This document shows positions 16,603 to 26,100 of a DNA stretch of 64,000 nt, piece by piece; position 1 is the stretch's first letter, and the number at the start of each line of letters is the position of its first letter. The notes under the pieces were generated by a model, which saw nothing but the letters and a program-made list of their open reading frames with translations, was not told where the DNA came from and ran no database searches. The position numbers and the translations under genes are program-made. This stretch comes from a virus: positions 19,577 to 83,576 of the IMG/VR virus record IMGVR_UViG_3300048999_000173. One strand, 5' to 3'.

Positions 16603-17649
16603 ATGGAAGCTCTCGAGCTCCTCCTGCGGGACACCAACGACACCGACCTGACGGTGTTCGCCCGGGCCATGTACACCCCGGCGAACTACCGCCTCACCCG
16701 GGAGATCCTTCCGGAGTTCCCCATCCAGGGCGTCAAGTTCCGCACCACGTCCGCGAAGCGGCGCGTCAACGCGGCCAAGTTCCGCGCCTACGACGCACCG
16801 ACCGCGCTCGCCAAGCGCCAGGCGGAACGAGTCGTCAACGAGGGCATGCTGCCCGCCCTCGGCCAGACCCTCCCCATCACCGAGATGGACCAGATCCTGC
16901 TGGACGTCGGCCGCGGGGCCGACACCCAGCAGTACATCGACCTGCTCTACTCGGACGTCGAACGGCACGTCGAGTCCATCAAGACCGCGCAGGAGATCGC
17001 TGCCGGCCAGCTCCTGGCCACCGGCAGGGTCGACCTGCCCGGCATCGGCCTGGACGTCAACTGGAACGTCCCCTCGGCGAACATGCCCACCGCCGGAGTG
17101 CTTTGGGACCAGCCGACCGCCACCCCGCTGTCTGACGAGCGCGCGTGGATCGACTACCTCGTCGACTCCGGCGCCCCCGCGCCGAAGGAGGTCCTCACCT
17201 CCCGGCGCGCCCGCTCCATGCTGGCCTCCAACGCTGAGTATCAGATGGCCTTCTACGGGCAGAACTCCGCCAACAACCCGGGCACCACGCTGTCGCCGCT
17301 CGAGGTCGACGCCGTGCGCGCCCGCTTCGGCCTCCCGCCGATCGTCATCTACGACGTCCAGGTGTGGAACGACGACGTCTACCAGCGGGTCATCCCGGAC
17401 AACAAGTGGATCCTCATCCCCGACGTCCCGGCGTCGGAGTGGGCGCAGACGCAGTACGGCGTCACCCGCGAGGCCGCGAAGTTCACCTCCGGCACCAACC
17501 CGGCCCTCACCCGCGAAGAGGCCCCCGGCATCGTCGTCGTCACCAAGGTCGAGGACGACCCGGTGCAGATCTACACCCGAGGCGCCGCGATCGGCATGCC
17601 GGTCCTCTACGTCCCGGACATTCACATCTCCGCCACCGTCCTGGGGTGA
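16603..17649 (+). CDS. Major capsid protein, lambda gpE-like (348 aa)
   Basis: Main shell protein with HK97 fold. The product starts MEALELLLRDTNDTDLTVFAR and contains segments of the Phage_cap_E type (MLPALGQTLPITEMDQILLD; GIGLDVNWNVPSANMPTAGV; IVIYDVQVWNDDVYQRVIPD). Length is normal for this family. An RBS AAGGAG lies at 16588-16593, 19 bp after the decoration gene. The gene order terL-portal-scaffold-decoration-capsid is canonical. Confidence 0.88.
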   Translation: MEALELLLRDTNDTDLTVFARAMYTPANYRLTREILPEFPIQGVKFRTTSAKRRVNAAKFRAYDAPTALAKRQAERVVNEGMLPALGQTLPITEMDQILLDVGRGADTQQYIDLLYSDVERHVESIKTAQEIAAGQLLATGRVDLPGIGLDVNWNVPSANMPTAGVLWDQPTATPLSDERAWIDYLVDSGAPAPKEVLTSRRARSMLASNAEYQMAFYGQNSANNPGTTLSPLEVDAVRARFGLPPIVIYDVQVWNDDVYQRVIPDNKWILIPDVPASEWAQTQYGVTREAAKFTSGTNPALTREEAPGIVVVTKVEDDPVQIYTRGAAIGMPVLYVPDIHISATVLG

Positions 17650-17655
17650 CGCGCC

Positions 17656-17985
17656 ATGCCCAAGCTGATCACGGCCGTGTTCGTACGGGACCCTGACCGG
17701 CACCGCACGGTCCTCCTGCAGCCCGGCGAGGAACCGGAGCCGCGTCTCGCAGCCCTGGTGACCAACCCGGACTGCTGGGAGGACGGGAAGCTGCCCGAGC
17801 CCGTGGAAGCACCCGACGGCGACAACACCGACGGTGACTCCGCGGACGACAGCAGCAAGCCCGAAGCCGATCCGGAGACCGACAAGGCCGCCCCTGCGGC
17901 CAAGAAACCGGCCGCGCGCAAGCCAGCGGCCCCCAAGCCGGCCCGGAGCCGGACCGCCGCTGCGGAGGGTGTCAGCGGCGAGTAG
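17656..17985 (+). CDS. Small protein with acidic linker and Lys/Pro/Ala tail (109 aa)
   Basis: Begins 6 bp after the capsid stop. An N-terminal globular part (MPKLITAVFVRDPDRHRTVL, residues 1-55) with a strand pattern is followed by an Asp-rich linker and a histone-like KKPAARKPAAPKPARSR tail that could bind DNA. Short proteins here in actinophages are usually head accessory proteins. No specific family is recognised. Confidence 0.6.
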   Translation: MPKLITAVFVRDPDRHRTVLLQPGEEPEPRLAALVTNPDCWEDGKLPEPVEAPDGDNTDGDSADDSSKPEADPETDKAAPAAKKPAARKPAAPKPARSRTAAAEGVSGE

Positions 17986-18071
17986 TCGGATGCGGGCCCG
18001 CCCCTGTGGTGGGGGCGCCAACCGGCGGGCCCGCATCCGCTATCCCCTCATCCGCCCCTGAGGAGGACCAG

Positions 18072-18398
18072 ATGGACGCTGCCGTCATGCCGTGGCTGCT
18101 CGCCCAACTCGGCACAGACACCGACCAGACCGACCTGACGGTCCGGTACCTGCGCCTCGGCACCGCGCGCGCCGTCGCCCTCGAAGTCCTGCGGGAGCGC
18201 CTTGCCGAACTACGGGCCAACCCCACTGCGATCTCCGTGTCCAGCGTCGTCCTGGTCAACTACACCGCGAACCTTGCCGCCTACGAGCGGCAGATCGCCC
18301 TGCTGGAAGACGGCGACCCGACCGCACCCGACGACCCGCCGGGTAGCGGCCGTTACGCCATCGGCTACCTCCAGCTCGTCGAACGCCGCCGCCGATGA
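18072..18398 (+). CDS. Putative head-tail connector protein (108 aa)
   Basis: ATG 18072 has a near-perfect AGGAGGA at 18061-18067. The helical protein starts MDAAVMPWLLAQLGTDTDQT and resembles in size and place the first connector ring proteins (gp15-like) of siphoviruses, which attach to the portal. Its stop overlaps the next ATG. Sequence evidence alone is weak. Confidence 0.55.
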   Translation: MDAAVMPWLLAQLGTDTDQTDLTVRYLRLGTARAVALEVLRERLAELRANPTAISVSSVVLVNYTANLAAYERQIALLEDGDPTAPDDPPGSGRYAIGYLQLVERRRR

Positions 18399-19243
18399 CG
18401 ACCCCGACCCGGCAGGCCACCGGCGACCGGTTGGAACTTCTCGCCCTCATCACCGCCACGACCGCCGAACTCGTACTGCAGTGGCATCGCCTTACCACCG
18501 CCCAGGACGCCCTGCTGCGCGCCCTGGAACGGCTCCGCCCCGGCCTCGGCTCCACCACCCGCATCCGCGGCATCGTCGCCGACTTCAACACCCAGGTAGG
18601 CGAGTTCGACCGCCTCGCCCGCGCGGTCGCCGTGCGCTGGGCCGGCCAGGACCTGCCCGTCGCCTACCGCGACGGAGCCCTGCGCGCCCTGCGGCAGGCG
18701 TCCGCCGACATCACCCTGTTCCAGTGGACCGCCGACCACCAAGCCGCGCTCACCGCGCTGACCGCCACCTTCTACACCGACCTCATCAGTCGCATCCAGG
18801 AGACCGTGCGGCGCGCCCAAGCCTTCGCCCGCGCCGCCCAGGAAGCCGCCCGCGAGGTCACCCTGGGCCGCAACCACTCCGGGATGGACTCCGCCCGCCT
18901 GGCTGCCGAGCATCCACTGGGCACCATCATCTACGCCGACCAGGCCCGCCACCCGATCAAGTCGTGGGCCGCGTCGGCGCTCACCTACCAGGGAGCGGTG
19001 ACGGCCAACCACGGAGCCATCAACACCGGCCGCCTCGAGCTGGACGCCAGCTGGTTCGAATGCACTGACGGACCGGAGTGCGGGTTCGTATCCCATCAGG
19101 ACACCGATCACGCCAGTGGCACCATCCGGTCAGCCGACGATGCAGCCGCCTACCCGGTCGCGCACCACGGATGCATCCGCTCCTGGACACCCCGCCCCGA
19201 CCTCAACGGCCGAAACGACCTCGTCTCCGGAGACTCCGCATGA
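18395..19243 (+). CDS. Head morphogenesis (SPP1 gp7/MuF-like) minor protein (282 aa)
   Basis: Starts at the ATG overlapping the upstream stop. The first 160 residues are helical; the last 70 contain a Cys/His-bearing part (WFECTDGPECGFVSHQD, then AHHGCIRSWTP). That kind of C-terminal region occurs in phage minor head proteins related to MuF/gp7, which enter the capsid with the portal. Placement after the capsid gene rather than after portal is unusual, so a capsid-vertex or connector-associated role remains possible. Confidence 0.55.
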   Translation: MTTPTRQATGDRLELLALITATTAELVLQWHRLTTAQDALLRALERLRPGLGSTTRIRGIVADFNTQVGEFDRLARAVAVRWAGQDLPVAYRDGALRALRQASADITLFQWTADHQAALTALTATFYTDLISRIQETVRRAQAFARAAQEAAREVTLGRNHSGMDSARLAAEHPLGTIIYADQARHPIKSWAASALTYQGAVTANHGAINTGRLELDASWFECTDGPECGFVSHQDTDHASGTIRSADDAAAYPVAHHGCIRSWTPRPDLNGRNDLVSGDSA

Positions 19244-19476
19244 GCGACCAGCCGGTAGGGCCCATCCTCGATGGCCTCGGCAACACCCTCGAACTCGAAG
19301 ACGGCGACTTCGTCGTCTCAGCCCTCATCATCGCCAAGGTCGTCGATAAGAACGGCGAGGTCTCCCTCACCCTGAGCACCAGCGAGGGACTGTCCTGGAT
19401 CGATCAGCACGGCCTCCTTGCGTCCGCCCAACTGGTCGCCAACCAGTCGGAGATCGGAAGGAAGGGCGACGAATGA
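19240..19476 (+). CDS. Small connector-region protein (78 aa)
   Basis: ATG overlaps the previous stop (ATGA) and the stop overlaps the next ATG. The product is strand-rich (LEDGDFVVSALIIAKVVDK; EVSLTLSTSEGLSWID), which would fit a small beta-barrel. It lies in the tightly coupled connector block. No family recognised. Confidence 0.55.
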   Translation: MSDQPVGPILDGLGNTLELEDGDFVVSALIIAKVVDKNGEVSLTLSTSEGLSWIDQHGLLASAQLVANQSEIGRKGDE

Positions 19477-19862
19477 CGACCCCACCAGAGCCGGCCGCCC
19501 ACGGCGTACGGATCGACGCGCAGCCCGGCGACGCCACCGTCACCATCGACGGCACCCCGCTGCCGCGCGGTCAGCTCACCGGATATGTCCTGCAGCACGA
19601 CATCCATCAGGCCCTGCCGTCGCTGATCCTGCACACCCGCCAGCCCGAATCCGTGCTGTTCGAAGGCCTCGCCACGGTCGCCGTAGCCGTCGACCAGAGC
19701 GACGCCACGGAGATGATGGTGCAGTTCCTGCAGGGCATCGACCCGGCGGCGCTCCAGCGGGTCGCTATGGACCGGGACGACCTGGACGACGGCAAGACCG
19801 GCGTCACGGAGGCCATCCTGCGGCAGTTGGTCGACTGGGTGCAGGGACAGGGTGGTTCCTGA
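19473..19862 (+). CDS. Connector-region protein (129 aa)
   Basis: Coupled at both ends. The N-terminal half alternates strands (GVRIDAQPGDATVTIDG) and the C-terminal half is helical and acidic, ending IDPAALQRVAMDRDDLDDG and LVDWVQGQGG. Such genes between capsid and tail terminator usually encode head-completion or tail-attachment parts, but this one is not assigned. Confidence 0.55.
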   Translation: MTTPPEPAAHGVRIDAQPGDATVTIDGTPLPRGQLTGYVLQHDIHQALPSLILHTRQPESVLFEGLATVAVAVDQSDATEMMVQFLQGIDPAALQRVAMDRDDLDDGKTGVTEAILRQLVDWVQGQGGS

Positions 19863-20311
19863 TGCCGGGCCTGGACCGCGCTCTCGCCAGCGTCACCAAG
19901 TGGATCGGCACCAACCTCCTCGTCGACACCGTGCGCGTCGAACTCCCCGCCGTCGGCAAGCCCGTCCTCAACGAGCAGACCGGTGTCCTCGAGCGCCCGC
20001 AGCGTGAGGTGCTCTATGAAGGCCCGGGCGCCGTCCAGGGCGGCACCGCGCAGTCGGAGATCTCCGCCACCCCGGGCGCGCTGCAGCCGTGGACGCAGGA
20101 GACAAAGTCCCGCTACCGCCTGTTCACCCCCCTCACCGCCCCTGTGTCGCCGAAGGACGCCATCGTCACCGTGGTCCAAGTCCACGACCCGGCTAACACC
20201 GCTCTCATCGGCCGCTCCTGGACGTGCCAAGATCCCGGCCGCGCGGCCACAGTGGAAGTCGTCCGCATCACCCCACTTGACCAGGACCAGGACCAGGGGG
20301 TGACGGGGTGA
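19862..20311 (+). CDS. DUF6093-like head-tail adaptor (149 aa)
   Basis: ATG 19862 overlaps the previous stop. Segments DTVRVELPAVGKPVLNEQTG and REVLYEGPGAVQGG match my memory of the DUF6093 family, found between capsid and tail genes of Streptomyces phages and probably a head-closure protein. The C-terminal part is strand-rich (AIVTVVQVHDP). Its stop overlaps the following GTG. Confidence 0.65.
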   Translation: MPGLDRALASVTKWIGTNLLVDTVRVELPAVGKPVLNEQTGVLERPQREVLYEGPGAVQGGTAQSEISATPGALQPWTQETKSRYRLFTPLTAPVSPKDAIVTVVQVHDPANTALIGRSWTCQDPGRAATVEVVRITPLDQDQDQGVTG

Positions 20312-20697
20312 CACCCGACGAACTTGCCGACCGGCTCGAGCACGCCGCCATGAAGGTTGGCCCGGCAATCCAGAGGGGCGTGAAGCACACGGCCACGCTC
20401 GGCGCCGCACGGATCCGAGGGAACGCGTCCGGACGCCCGGGCCCGAATGTCATCAGCGGCGCCTACCGCAATTCCTGGCAGCCCGCTCCGCTCCGCGCGA
20501 TGCCGTATGGCGCGTCGTGCACCATCGGCACTGAACTGCCGTACGGGCGGCGCCTGGAATTCGGGTTCACCGGTACCGACAGCCTGGGCCGGAACTACAA
20601 CCAACCGCCATTTCCGCACGTAGAACCCGCCATCGACTTCATCGGAACCCTTCTGCTGGGGCAGATGAAGATGGCCGTGGCGGAGGTCCTGCTGTGA
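20308..20697 (+). CDS. Neck/tail-completion protein, HK97 gp10-like (129 aa)
   Basis: GTG start inside the previous stop. The product begins with a helix (LADRLEHAAMKVGPAIQRG), then RIRGNASGRPGPNVISGAYRNSW, and an LPYGRRLEFGF ... HVEPAIDF segment. This order recalls the HK97-gp10 family, which terminates or joins the tail to the connector. Function is inferred from position and these segments. Confidence 0.6.
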   Translation: MTPDELADRLEHAAMKVGPAIQRGVKHTATLGAARIRGNASGRPGPNVISGAYRNSWQPAPLRAMPYGASCTIGTELPYGRRLEFGFTGTDSLGRNYNQPPFPHVEPAIDFIGTLLLGQMKMAVAEVLL

Positions 20698-21149
20698 TCG
20701 ACACACTCGCCGTGACCAAAGCCCTGGTCTCCCTCCTGGAATCCGCCACCGGGAAACCCGTGGGGGAGGGACGCCGCCCCGACGACGCAGACGACCTGTC
20801 GCACTACTACATCCTGTACTTCATCACCCGCAGCACAGACGGGGCCGCCTTCTCCGACCTCAACGAGGACGCCGACATCACCTACCAGGTGACCTCCGTG
20901 TCCGGTCCCGACCCGACCGAGCCGGACAGCTACGGCACGCAGTCCCAGATCCAGTGGATGGACGACAAAGCCCGCCAAGCGATCCTCGGACGCGACCCCA
21001 ACACCCGCAGGTGGCTGTACGACTTGACCGTGCCCGGCTGCCGCGTCACCGCACGCCGGTCGGCCGGGGAAGCAGGGGAAACACCCGACGCAACCGATGC
21101 AATCATGAGCAGTGCACCGAGGTTCACTTTCTGCGTGACCTCACCCTGA
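20694..21149 (+). CDS. Putative tail terminator protein (151 aa)
   Basis: ATG/GTG-type start overlapping the previous stop. A helical N-terminus is followed by DDLSHYYILYFITRSTDG and ITYQVTSVSGPDP strands and a DDKARQAILGRD helix, an alpha/beta layout like lambda gpU-type terminators that cap the growing tail tube. It is the last gene before the major tail protein, the standard place for that role. Confidence 0.6.
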   Translation: MIDTLAVTKALVSLLESATGKPVGEGRRPDDADDLSHYYILYFITRSTDGAAFSDLNEDADITYQVTSVSGPDPTEPDSYGTQSQIQWMDDKARQAILGRDPNTRRWLYDLTVPGCRVTARRSAGEAGETPDATDAIMSSAPRFTFCVTSP

Positions 21150-21286
21150 CTAGCTCAGGACGTTAGACCGCACCGCGGCGGGACCCCACGCGGACGCCAC
21201 CACCACAGGTGGCCGCCACCCATACACCACGTGTAAGGGGCCGGGTCCCGAAAGGATCGCACTGGCCCCGGGACCAAGGGGCCCCC

Positions 21287-22093
21287 ATGCTGCTCGCCAG
21301 GCCGAAGAAGTACATGCGGCGCGGCACTTCCAGGTTCTACCTGGTGCCGACGATCGCCGCCGACTCGATGATCCCCACCCGCGCCGAACTCTCCGCCGGC
21401 ACGGAGTTCTCCGCCTACATCGCCGCGATGGACGGATGGACGGTCGCCAACCAGGAGATCGACACCCCGGACATGGCGGACACGTACGACTCCACCATCC
21501 CGGGCTCGGACAAGGCCGACACGTCCACGTTCACGTTCTACGAGGACGAAGAGGACGCCGACCTCGAGGAGCTGTTCGCGAAGGGCACCAACGCCCACAT
21601 CGTGATCCTCCGCAAGGGCGACGTCCCCGGCAACAAGTCCATGGACGTGTTCCCGATCCGGGTCGCCTCCCAGTCCCCGCAGTACACGGTGGACAACCAG
21701 GCCGCCCAGTTCATGGCGACCTGCTCCATCACCAGCCGCCCCCTGCAGGGCGCCGCGGTGCCGCTCGCGGGCACCGACGAGGTCCAGACCGTCACCATCA
21801 CCGGCACCCCGACCGGCGGCACGTTCACCCTGACGTTCTCCGGCCAGACCACCAGCGCGATCCCGTACAACGCGAATGCTGCGGCCGTGCAGTCCGCGCT
21901 GGAAGCGCTGTCGAACATCTCCTCCGGCGACATCGTCGTCGCGGGCGGCCCGCTGCCCGGCACCCCCGTCACCGTCACGTTCAGCGGCGGCTCCTACGAC
22001 GGAGCGGACGTCCCGCAGATGACGGCGACGGCCTCCTTCACCGGCGGCACCAGCCCGGCCGTCGCGGTCACCACGACCACCCCCGGCGGCTGA
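21287..22093 (+). CDS. Major tail (tube) protein with C-terminal Ig-like domain (268 aa)
   Basis: ATG 21287 is taken as the start although the frame opens earlier; GGACCAAGGGG lies upstream, and a GGTCCCG/CGGGACC pair (21245-21275) could mask it. Residues 1-160 have the tube-protein layout (IAADSMIPTRAELSAGTEFS; DTYDSTIPGSDKADTSTFTF). Residues 166-268 are a second copy of the beta-sandwich domain in the head decoration protein, sharing 27 identical bases at its start. Such domains decorate phage tails. The gene lies between terminator and chaperone genes. Confidence 0.85.
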   Translation: MLLARPKKYMRRGTSRFYLVPTIAADSMIPTRAELSAGTEFSAYIAAMDGWTVANQEIDTPDMADTYDSTIPGSDKADTSTFTFYEDEEDADLEELFAKGTNAHIVILRKGDVPGNKSMDVFPIRVASQSPQYTVDNQAAQFMATCSITSRPLQGAAVPLAGTDEVQTVTITGTPTGGTFTLTFSGQTTSAIPYNANAAAVQSALEALSNISSGDIVVAGGPLPGTPVTVTFSGGSYDGADVPQMTATASFTGGTSPAVAVTTTTPGG

Positions 22094-22115
22094 CCCAGCC
22101 GACGTCCCCTCAGTT

Positions 22116-22164
22116 CCTGGCCGGGCGCCCGCGCCTTGGGAAGGGCCCTCGTCGCCCGGCCAGG
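22116..22164 (+). terminator. Hairpin with 12-bp perfect stem after the major tail gene
   Basis: CCTGGCCGGGCG (22116-22127) pairs with CGCCCGGCCAGG (22153-22164). It likely limits transcription into the tail chaperone and tape-measure genes, which are needed in lower amounts. Confidence 0.6.
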
Positions 22165-22196
22165 TCCCGCCCCCCTGACAAAGGACACCACCGAGC

Positions 22197-22754
22197 ATGC
22201 CCACCACCCCGAGCACCCTGCCGGAGCCGCCCGCCAGCGCGGTCGCCGCCGACCCGCACTGGACCGCCACCCGCGAGAAGCTCCGCAACCGGCAGCGGCC
22301 CACCGCCTCCCTGGTCATCTGCGACGACCCGACCGTCCGCAAGGCCCTGGAGGAGGCCAAGTTCATCGTCCGCAGTGTCACCGCCTCCCTGGACGCCAGT
22401 CCCGACGACGCCAGCCTGAAGAAGGACCTGACGGCCGCACAGAAGACTCTGGACGCGGCGCAGGAAGCGTTCGACGCCATCGCGGTCACGCTGCGGTTCC
22501 AGGCGATGCGCCGGCCCGACTTCGAGGACCTGAAGAAGAACCACCCGCCGACCGAGGAACAGGCTGAAGACGGCCTATCCGTCAACGTCGACTCCATCGG
22601 GCCCGCGCTGATCGCCGCCTGCTCCCTGGACGGCATCACCGCCGACGACGCCTCCTACTACCTCGACGAATGGGCCGAAGGCGAAGCCGCCGCCATGTTC
22701 TCCACCGCCTGGAACGTGCAGTCCGGGGTGCGCATGGACGTGGGAAAAGGCTGA
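22197..22754 (+). CDS. Tail assembly chaperone, short form (gpG-like, 185 aa)
   Basis: Coats the tape measure protein during tail assembly. The product is helical and acidic, with RPTASLVICDDPTVRKALEE near the start. It ends just after a GGGAAAA heptamer in the correct zero frame (G GGA AAA). The next reading frame is open from there to 23122, so a fraction of ribosomes should slip -1 and make a longer protein, as in lambda gpG/gpGT. It precedes the tape measure gene, as expected. Confidence 0.8.
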   Translation: MPTTPSTLPEPPASAVAADPHWTATREKLRNRQRPTASLVICDDPTVRKALEEAKFIVRSVTASLDASPDDASLKKDLTAAQKTLDAAQEAFDAIAVTLRFQAMRRPDFEDLKKNHPPTEEQAEDGLSVNVDSIGPALIAACSLDGITADDASYYLDEWAEGEAAAMFSTAWNVQSGVRMDVGKG

Positions 22755-23122
22755 CCTCCGATGACCGCTTCCGCAGCGACATGGCCTTGTGCCGGGAGTA
22801 CGGCATCCCGCACAGCCAGTTCCTCGGCGCCGGAGACGGCACCTGGACGCCCCGCGACCGGGCCAAGGCCCGCGCCTACGAGGAGTTCCTGCGGACCGTG
22901 TGCCCCCAGTGCGGCACCCGGGAGTCGGAGTGGGTCACCGAGGACGGCGAGTACGAGGACGCCTACATCGCCGTCACCCACCGCTGCTTCGGCTGCGAGG
23001 AGATCGCGAACAAGCAGGACGAAGTCCCTGAGGGCAAGGCCGGGGCCGGGGTGAAGGTCCTGCTGCTGCCCGCGTCGATCCGCGCGGCACAGGAGGTCCT
23101 GGAGGAACTGACAGCCCGGTAG
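22197..23122 (+). CDS. Tail assembly chaperone, -1 frameshift product (gpGT-like, about 308 aa)
   Basis: A join of 22197-22748 with 22748-23122 after a -1 slip on GGGAAAA. The extension reads RLTSDDRFRSDMALCREYGI and has no good start of its own close to the junction. It contains two CxxC pairs (CPQCGTRES and HRCFGCEE) that look like a zinc ribbon and an LPASIRAAQEVLEEL helix. In lambda-type tails the extension recruits the tail tube protein. The extension ends 39 bp before the tape measure gene. Confidence 0.78.
22742..22748 (+). promoter_or_regulatory. Programmed -1 ribosomal frameshift site GGGAAAA
   Basis: A canonical X-XXY-YYZ heptamer positioned as G GGA AAA in the zero frame, six bases before the short form's TGA (22752-22754). 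The -1 frame is open across it for 124 further codons. Confidence 0.8.
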
Positions 23123-23161
23123 CGGGCGCCGCAGCGACAACACGGAAGGGAGGGCAGGGGA

Positions 23162-26100
23162 GTGGCCAACTGGAACCTGTCGGTAGACCTGCGCGGGCAC
23201 GGCAACGACCTCGCCCAGTCCCTGAAGTCGTCCGCGAAGAACGCCCGCACCCTCGCCAACGCCGCCCGAACGGCGAAGACCGAGGTGAAGGAGCTCGGTC
23301 AGGCGTCGCTCACCGCGTCCCGGCACGTACGCACCCTCGGCAGCGAAGCCCGCACCACCGCGCGCCGCCTCAACTCCCTGGGTGACGGCGCCCAGACCGC
23401 GGCCCGCCGCCTCACTCGCTACGGAGATGCAGCACAGACCGCGAACCGGCACGTTAACTCCCTGGGCGACAACTCCCGCACCAGTGCCCGGCAGCTGGCC
23501 CGCATGTCCGGGCAGATCGACACCGCCGTCCGCGACCTGCTGCGCCTGGCCGACGCCGCCCGGCGCGCCGACGCCCGCCTGACCCGGGTGGGCGGCGCGG
23601 GCGTTACCGGGGTGCGCCGCTACAGCGAGGAGACCGGCCGGCTGCGCAGCCACCTCGTGTCGGTGGCCGCTCTGCTGTCCGGCGGCGCCCTGGTCATGGG
23701 TGCCGGGGAACTGATCAAGCAGGGCAACGAGTACCAGCAGGCGATGAACGCGTTCGGTGCGACCACCGGCGCCACGCAGATGCAGATGAAGCGGGCCGGA
23801 GCGACCGCCAACCAGCTCGGCGGCGACCTGAAACTCCCCGGGGCGACCGCCGCGGACGCTGCCGACGCCATGGTGGAACTCGCCAAGGCGGGATTCCGGA
23901 CCGACCAGGCGATCTCCGCCACCCGGGCCAGCCTCACGCTCGCGTCCGCCGCGCAGGTCAACGCCGCCGACAGCGCGAAGTACTTGGGCGACATGATGGA
24001 CCAGTTCGGCCTCGGCGCCGACCAGGCGTCCGTCGCCGCCGACACCCTGGCCGCCACCGCCAACGCCGCCAGCGGCGACATCACTGACATCTACTACGCG
24101 ATGAAGTACGCCGGCCCGGTGGCGCACGGGCTCGGGATCTCCCTGCAGGAGACCGCGGCCGGCGTCGGCATGCTCGGCAAGGCGGGCATCCTCGGCCAGA
24201 CCGCGGGTACCACGCTGCGCGGCATGTTTGCCAACCTGGCGGCCCCCACCAAGCAGATGACCGAGGGCCTGGACTCCCTGGGCATCAAGGCGTGGGACGC
24301 GCAGGGCAACTTCAAGGGCCTCCGCAACATCATCGACGGCCTGTCCAAGGCCCAGCACACGATGAACCAGCAGGACTTCGCGGCCGCCGTGAAGAAGGCG
24401 TTCGGCAAGCCCGCGATGTCCGGTGCCATCGCCATGGCCCACCAGGGCACCGCCTCGTTCGACTCGCTGATGCAGTCCGTCTCCCAGACCGGGGCCGCAT
24501 CGGAGATCGCCGCCGCCAAGGGCAAGGGCCTGGCCGGTGCGATGCTGCAGCTCAAGACGCAGGCCAAGCAGACCGGCCTGACGATCTACCAGGGGACGGC
24601 GCCCGGCCTCGAGCGCCTCACCCGCGCCGCCACCGACGGCCTGTCCAAGGCCACCCCGCACATCAAGGAGTTCTTCGACTACCTCAACTCCGCATCTGCC
24701 CTCCTGGGCCCCGACATCGGGAACGCCCTGAAGAAGGAGTTCTCCGGGATCGGCGACGCGGCCGGCGACATGATGGCCCCGCTGAAGGACCTGGCCGGCA
24801 CCGCAGCCGCCGACGGCCTCCACCTCCTGATCACCGCCGGGCAACTGGTCATCGAGGTCCTCAAGAACGCCGCCGACGCGATCCAGCCCATCGTGTCCGC
24901 CCTGGACGGCCTGTCCGGCGAGTCAGGGACCGTCGCCTCCACCATGGACCTCGTCGTCACCGCCCTCGACCTGGCCGCCACCGCCGCAGGCGCCCTCTCC
25001 GGTGTACTCGTCCCGATCGGGCACGTCGTCGGCACCCTTGTCTCCGGGTTCGCCGCCCTGCCCGGCCCCATCCAGCAGTTCGTCCTCGCCGCGCTGCTGG
25101 TGCGCCGCATCCAGCCCGGCATGACCGGCCTGGCCACCACCGTCCGCACCCGCGTCGGCGGCGCCTTCCAGGCCCTCAACCAGCAGATGGCCGTCCAGCG
25201 CGGCCTGGCCGCCTCCGCCGGGGTCTCCCTCACCCGCTACGGCGCCGCGATGGCCGTCCTCCAGACGCGGGTCCCGGTCATCGGGCAGATGGGCAACGCG
25301 TTCCGTACCGCCGCCACACAGGGCGAAGGCTTCCGCGGCACGCTGCGCGGCATCACGGCCGCCGCCGGGACCGGGCTGCGCGGCGCGATGGGTGGCCTGA
25401 TGGGTGCGATGGGCGGCCCGTGGGGGCTCGCCCTGACCGGGCTCACCGTGGGCCTCGGGCTCCTCGCGGACTCCCAGCAGAAGGCGGCCGCGCGCGCTGC
25501 CGAGCACAAGGCCACCATCGACGGCCTCACCTCCGCGATGCGCCAGTCCAACGGGGTCATCGACGAGAACGTCCGCCAGCAGGCCGCCCAGACCATCCAG
25601 AACACGAAGCTGGCCGGCAGCAACCAGACGCTGTCCACGTTCATGGGGAAGATGGGCTACAGCCTGTCCGACCTGACGGACGCCTACCTGGGCCAGGGCA
25701 CCAGCGTCGACAAGCTCGCCGACAAAATGCTCAACCTGGCGCGGGCGAAGGGCGCGGAGGCCCTCAAGGACGGACCCCACAACGTGGACAAGTCCGTCAT
25801 GGCGCAGGCCAACGCGTACGCCGCCGCCGGGAAGGCACTGAAGGGCATGTCGGGGGACGCCTCGACCGCGGCGAAGAACGCCAAGGACCTGGACGCGGCG
25901 ACCAAGGGCACCGGCGACGGGGTCAGCGCCTACAGCAGGCTCAAGGACGCCGTCACGGCGCTCGGCGACAAGACCGCGGACGCCGACCAGCGCACCCGGG
26001 CCCTGCGGGACGCCCTCGACCTGCTGTCCGGCGGGTCCGTGTCACTCCAGGCCGCGCAGGCCCGCGTGAACGAGGCCATCACCAACGCCAACGAGGCGAT

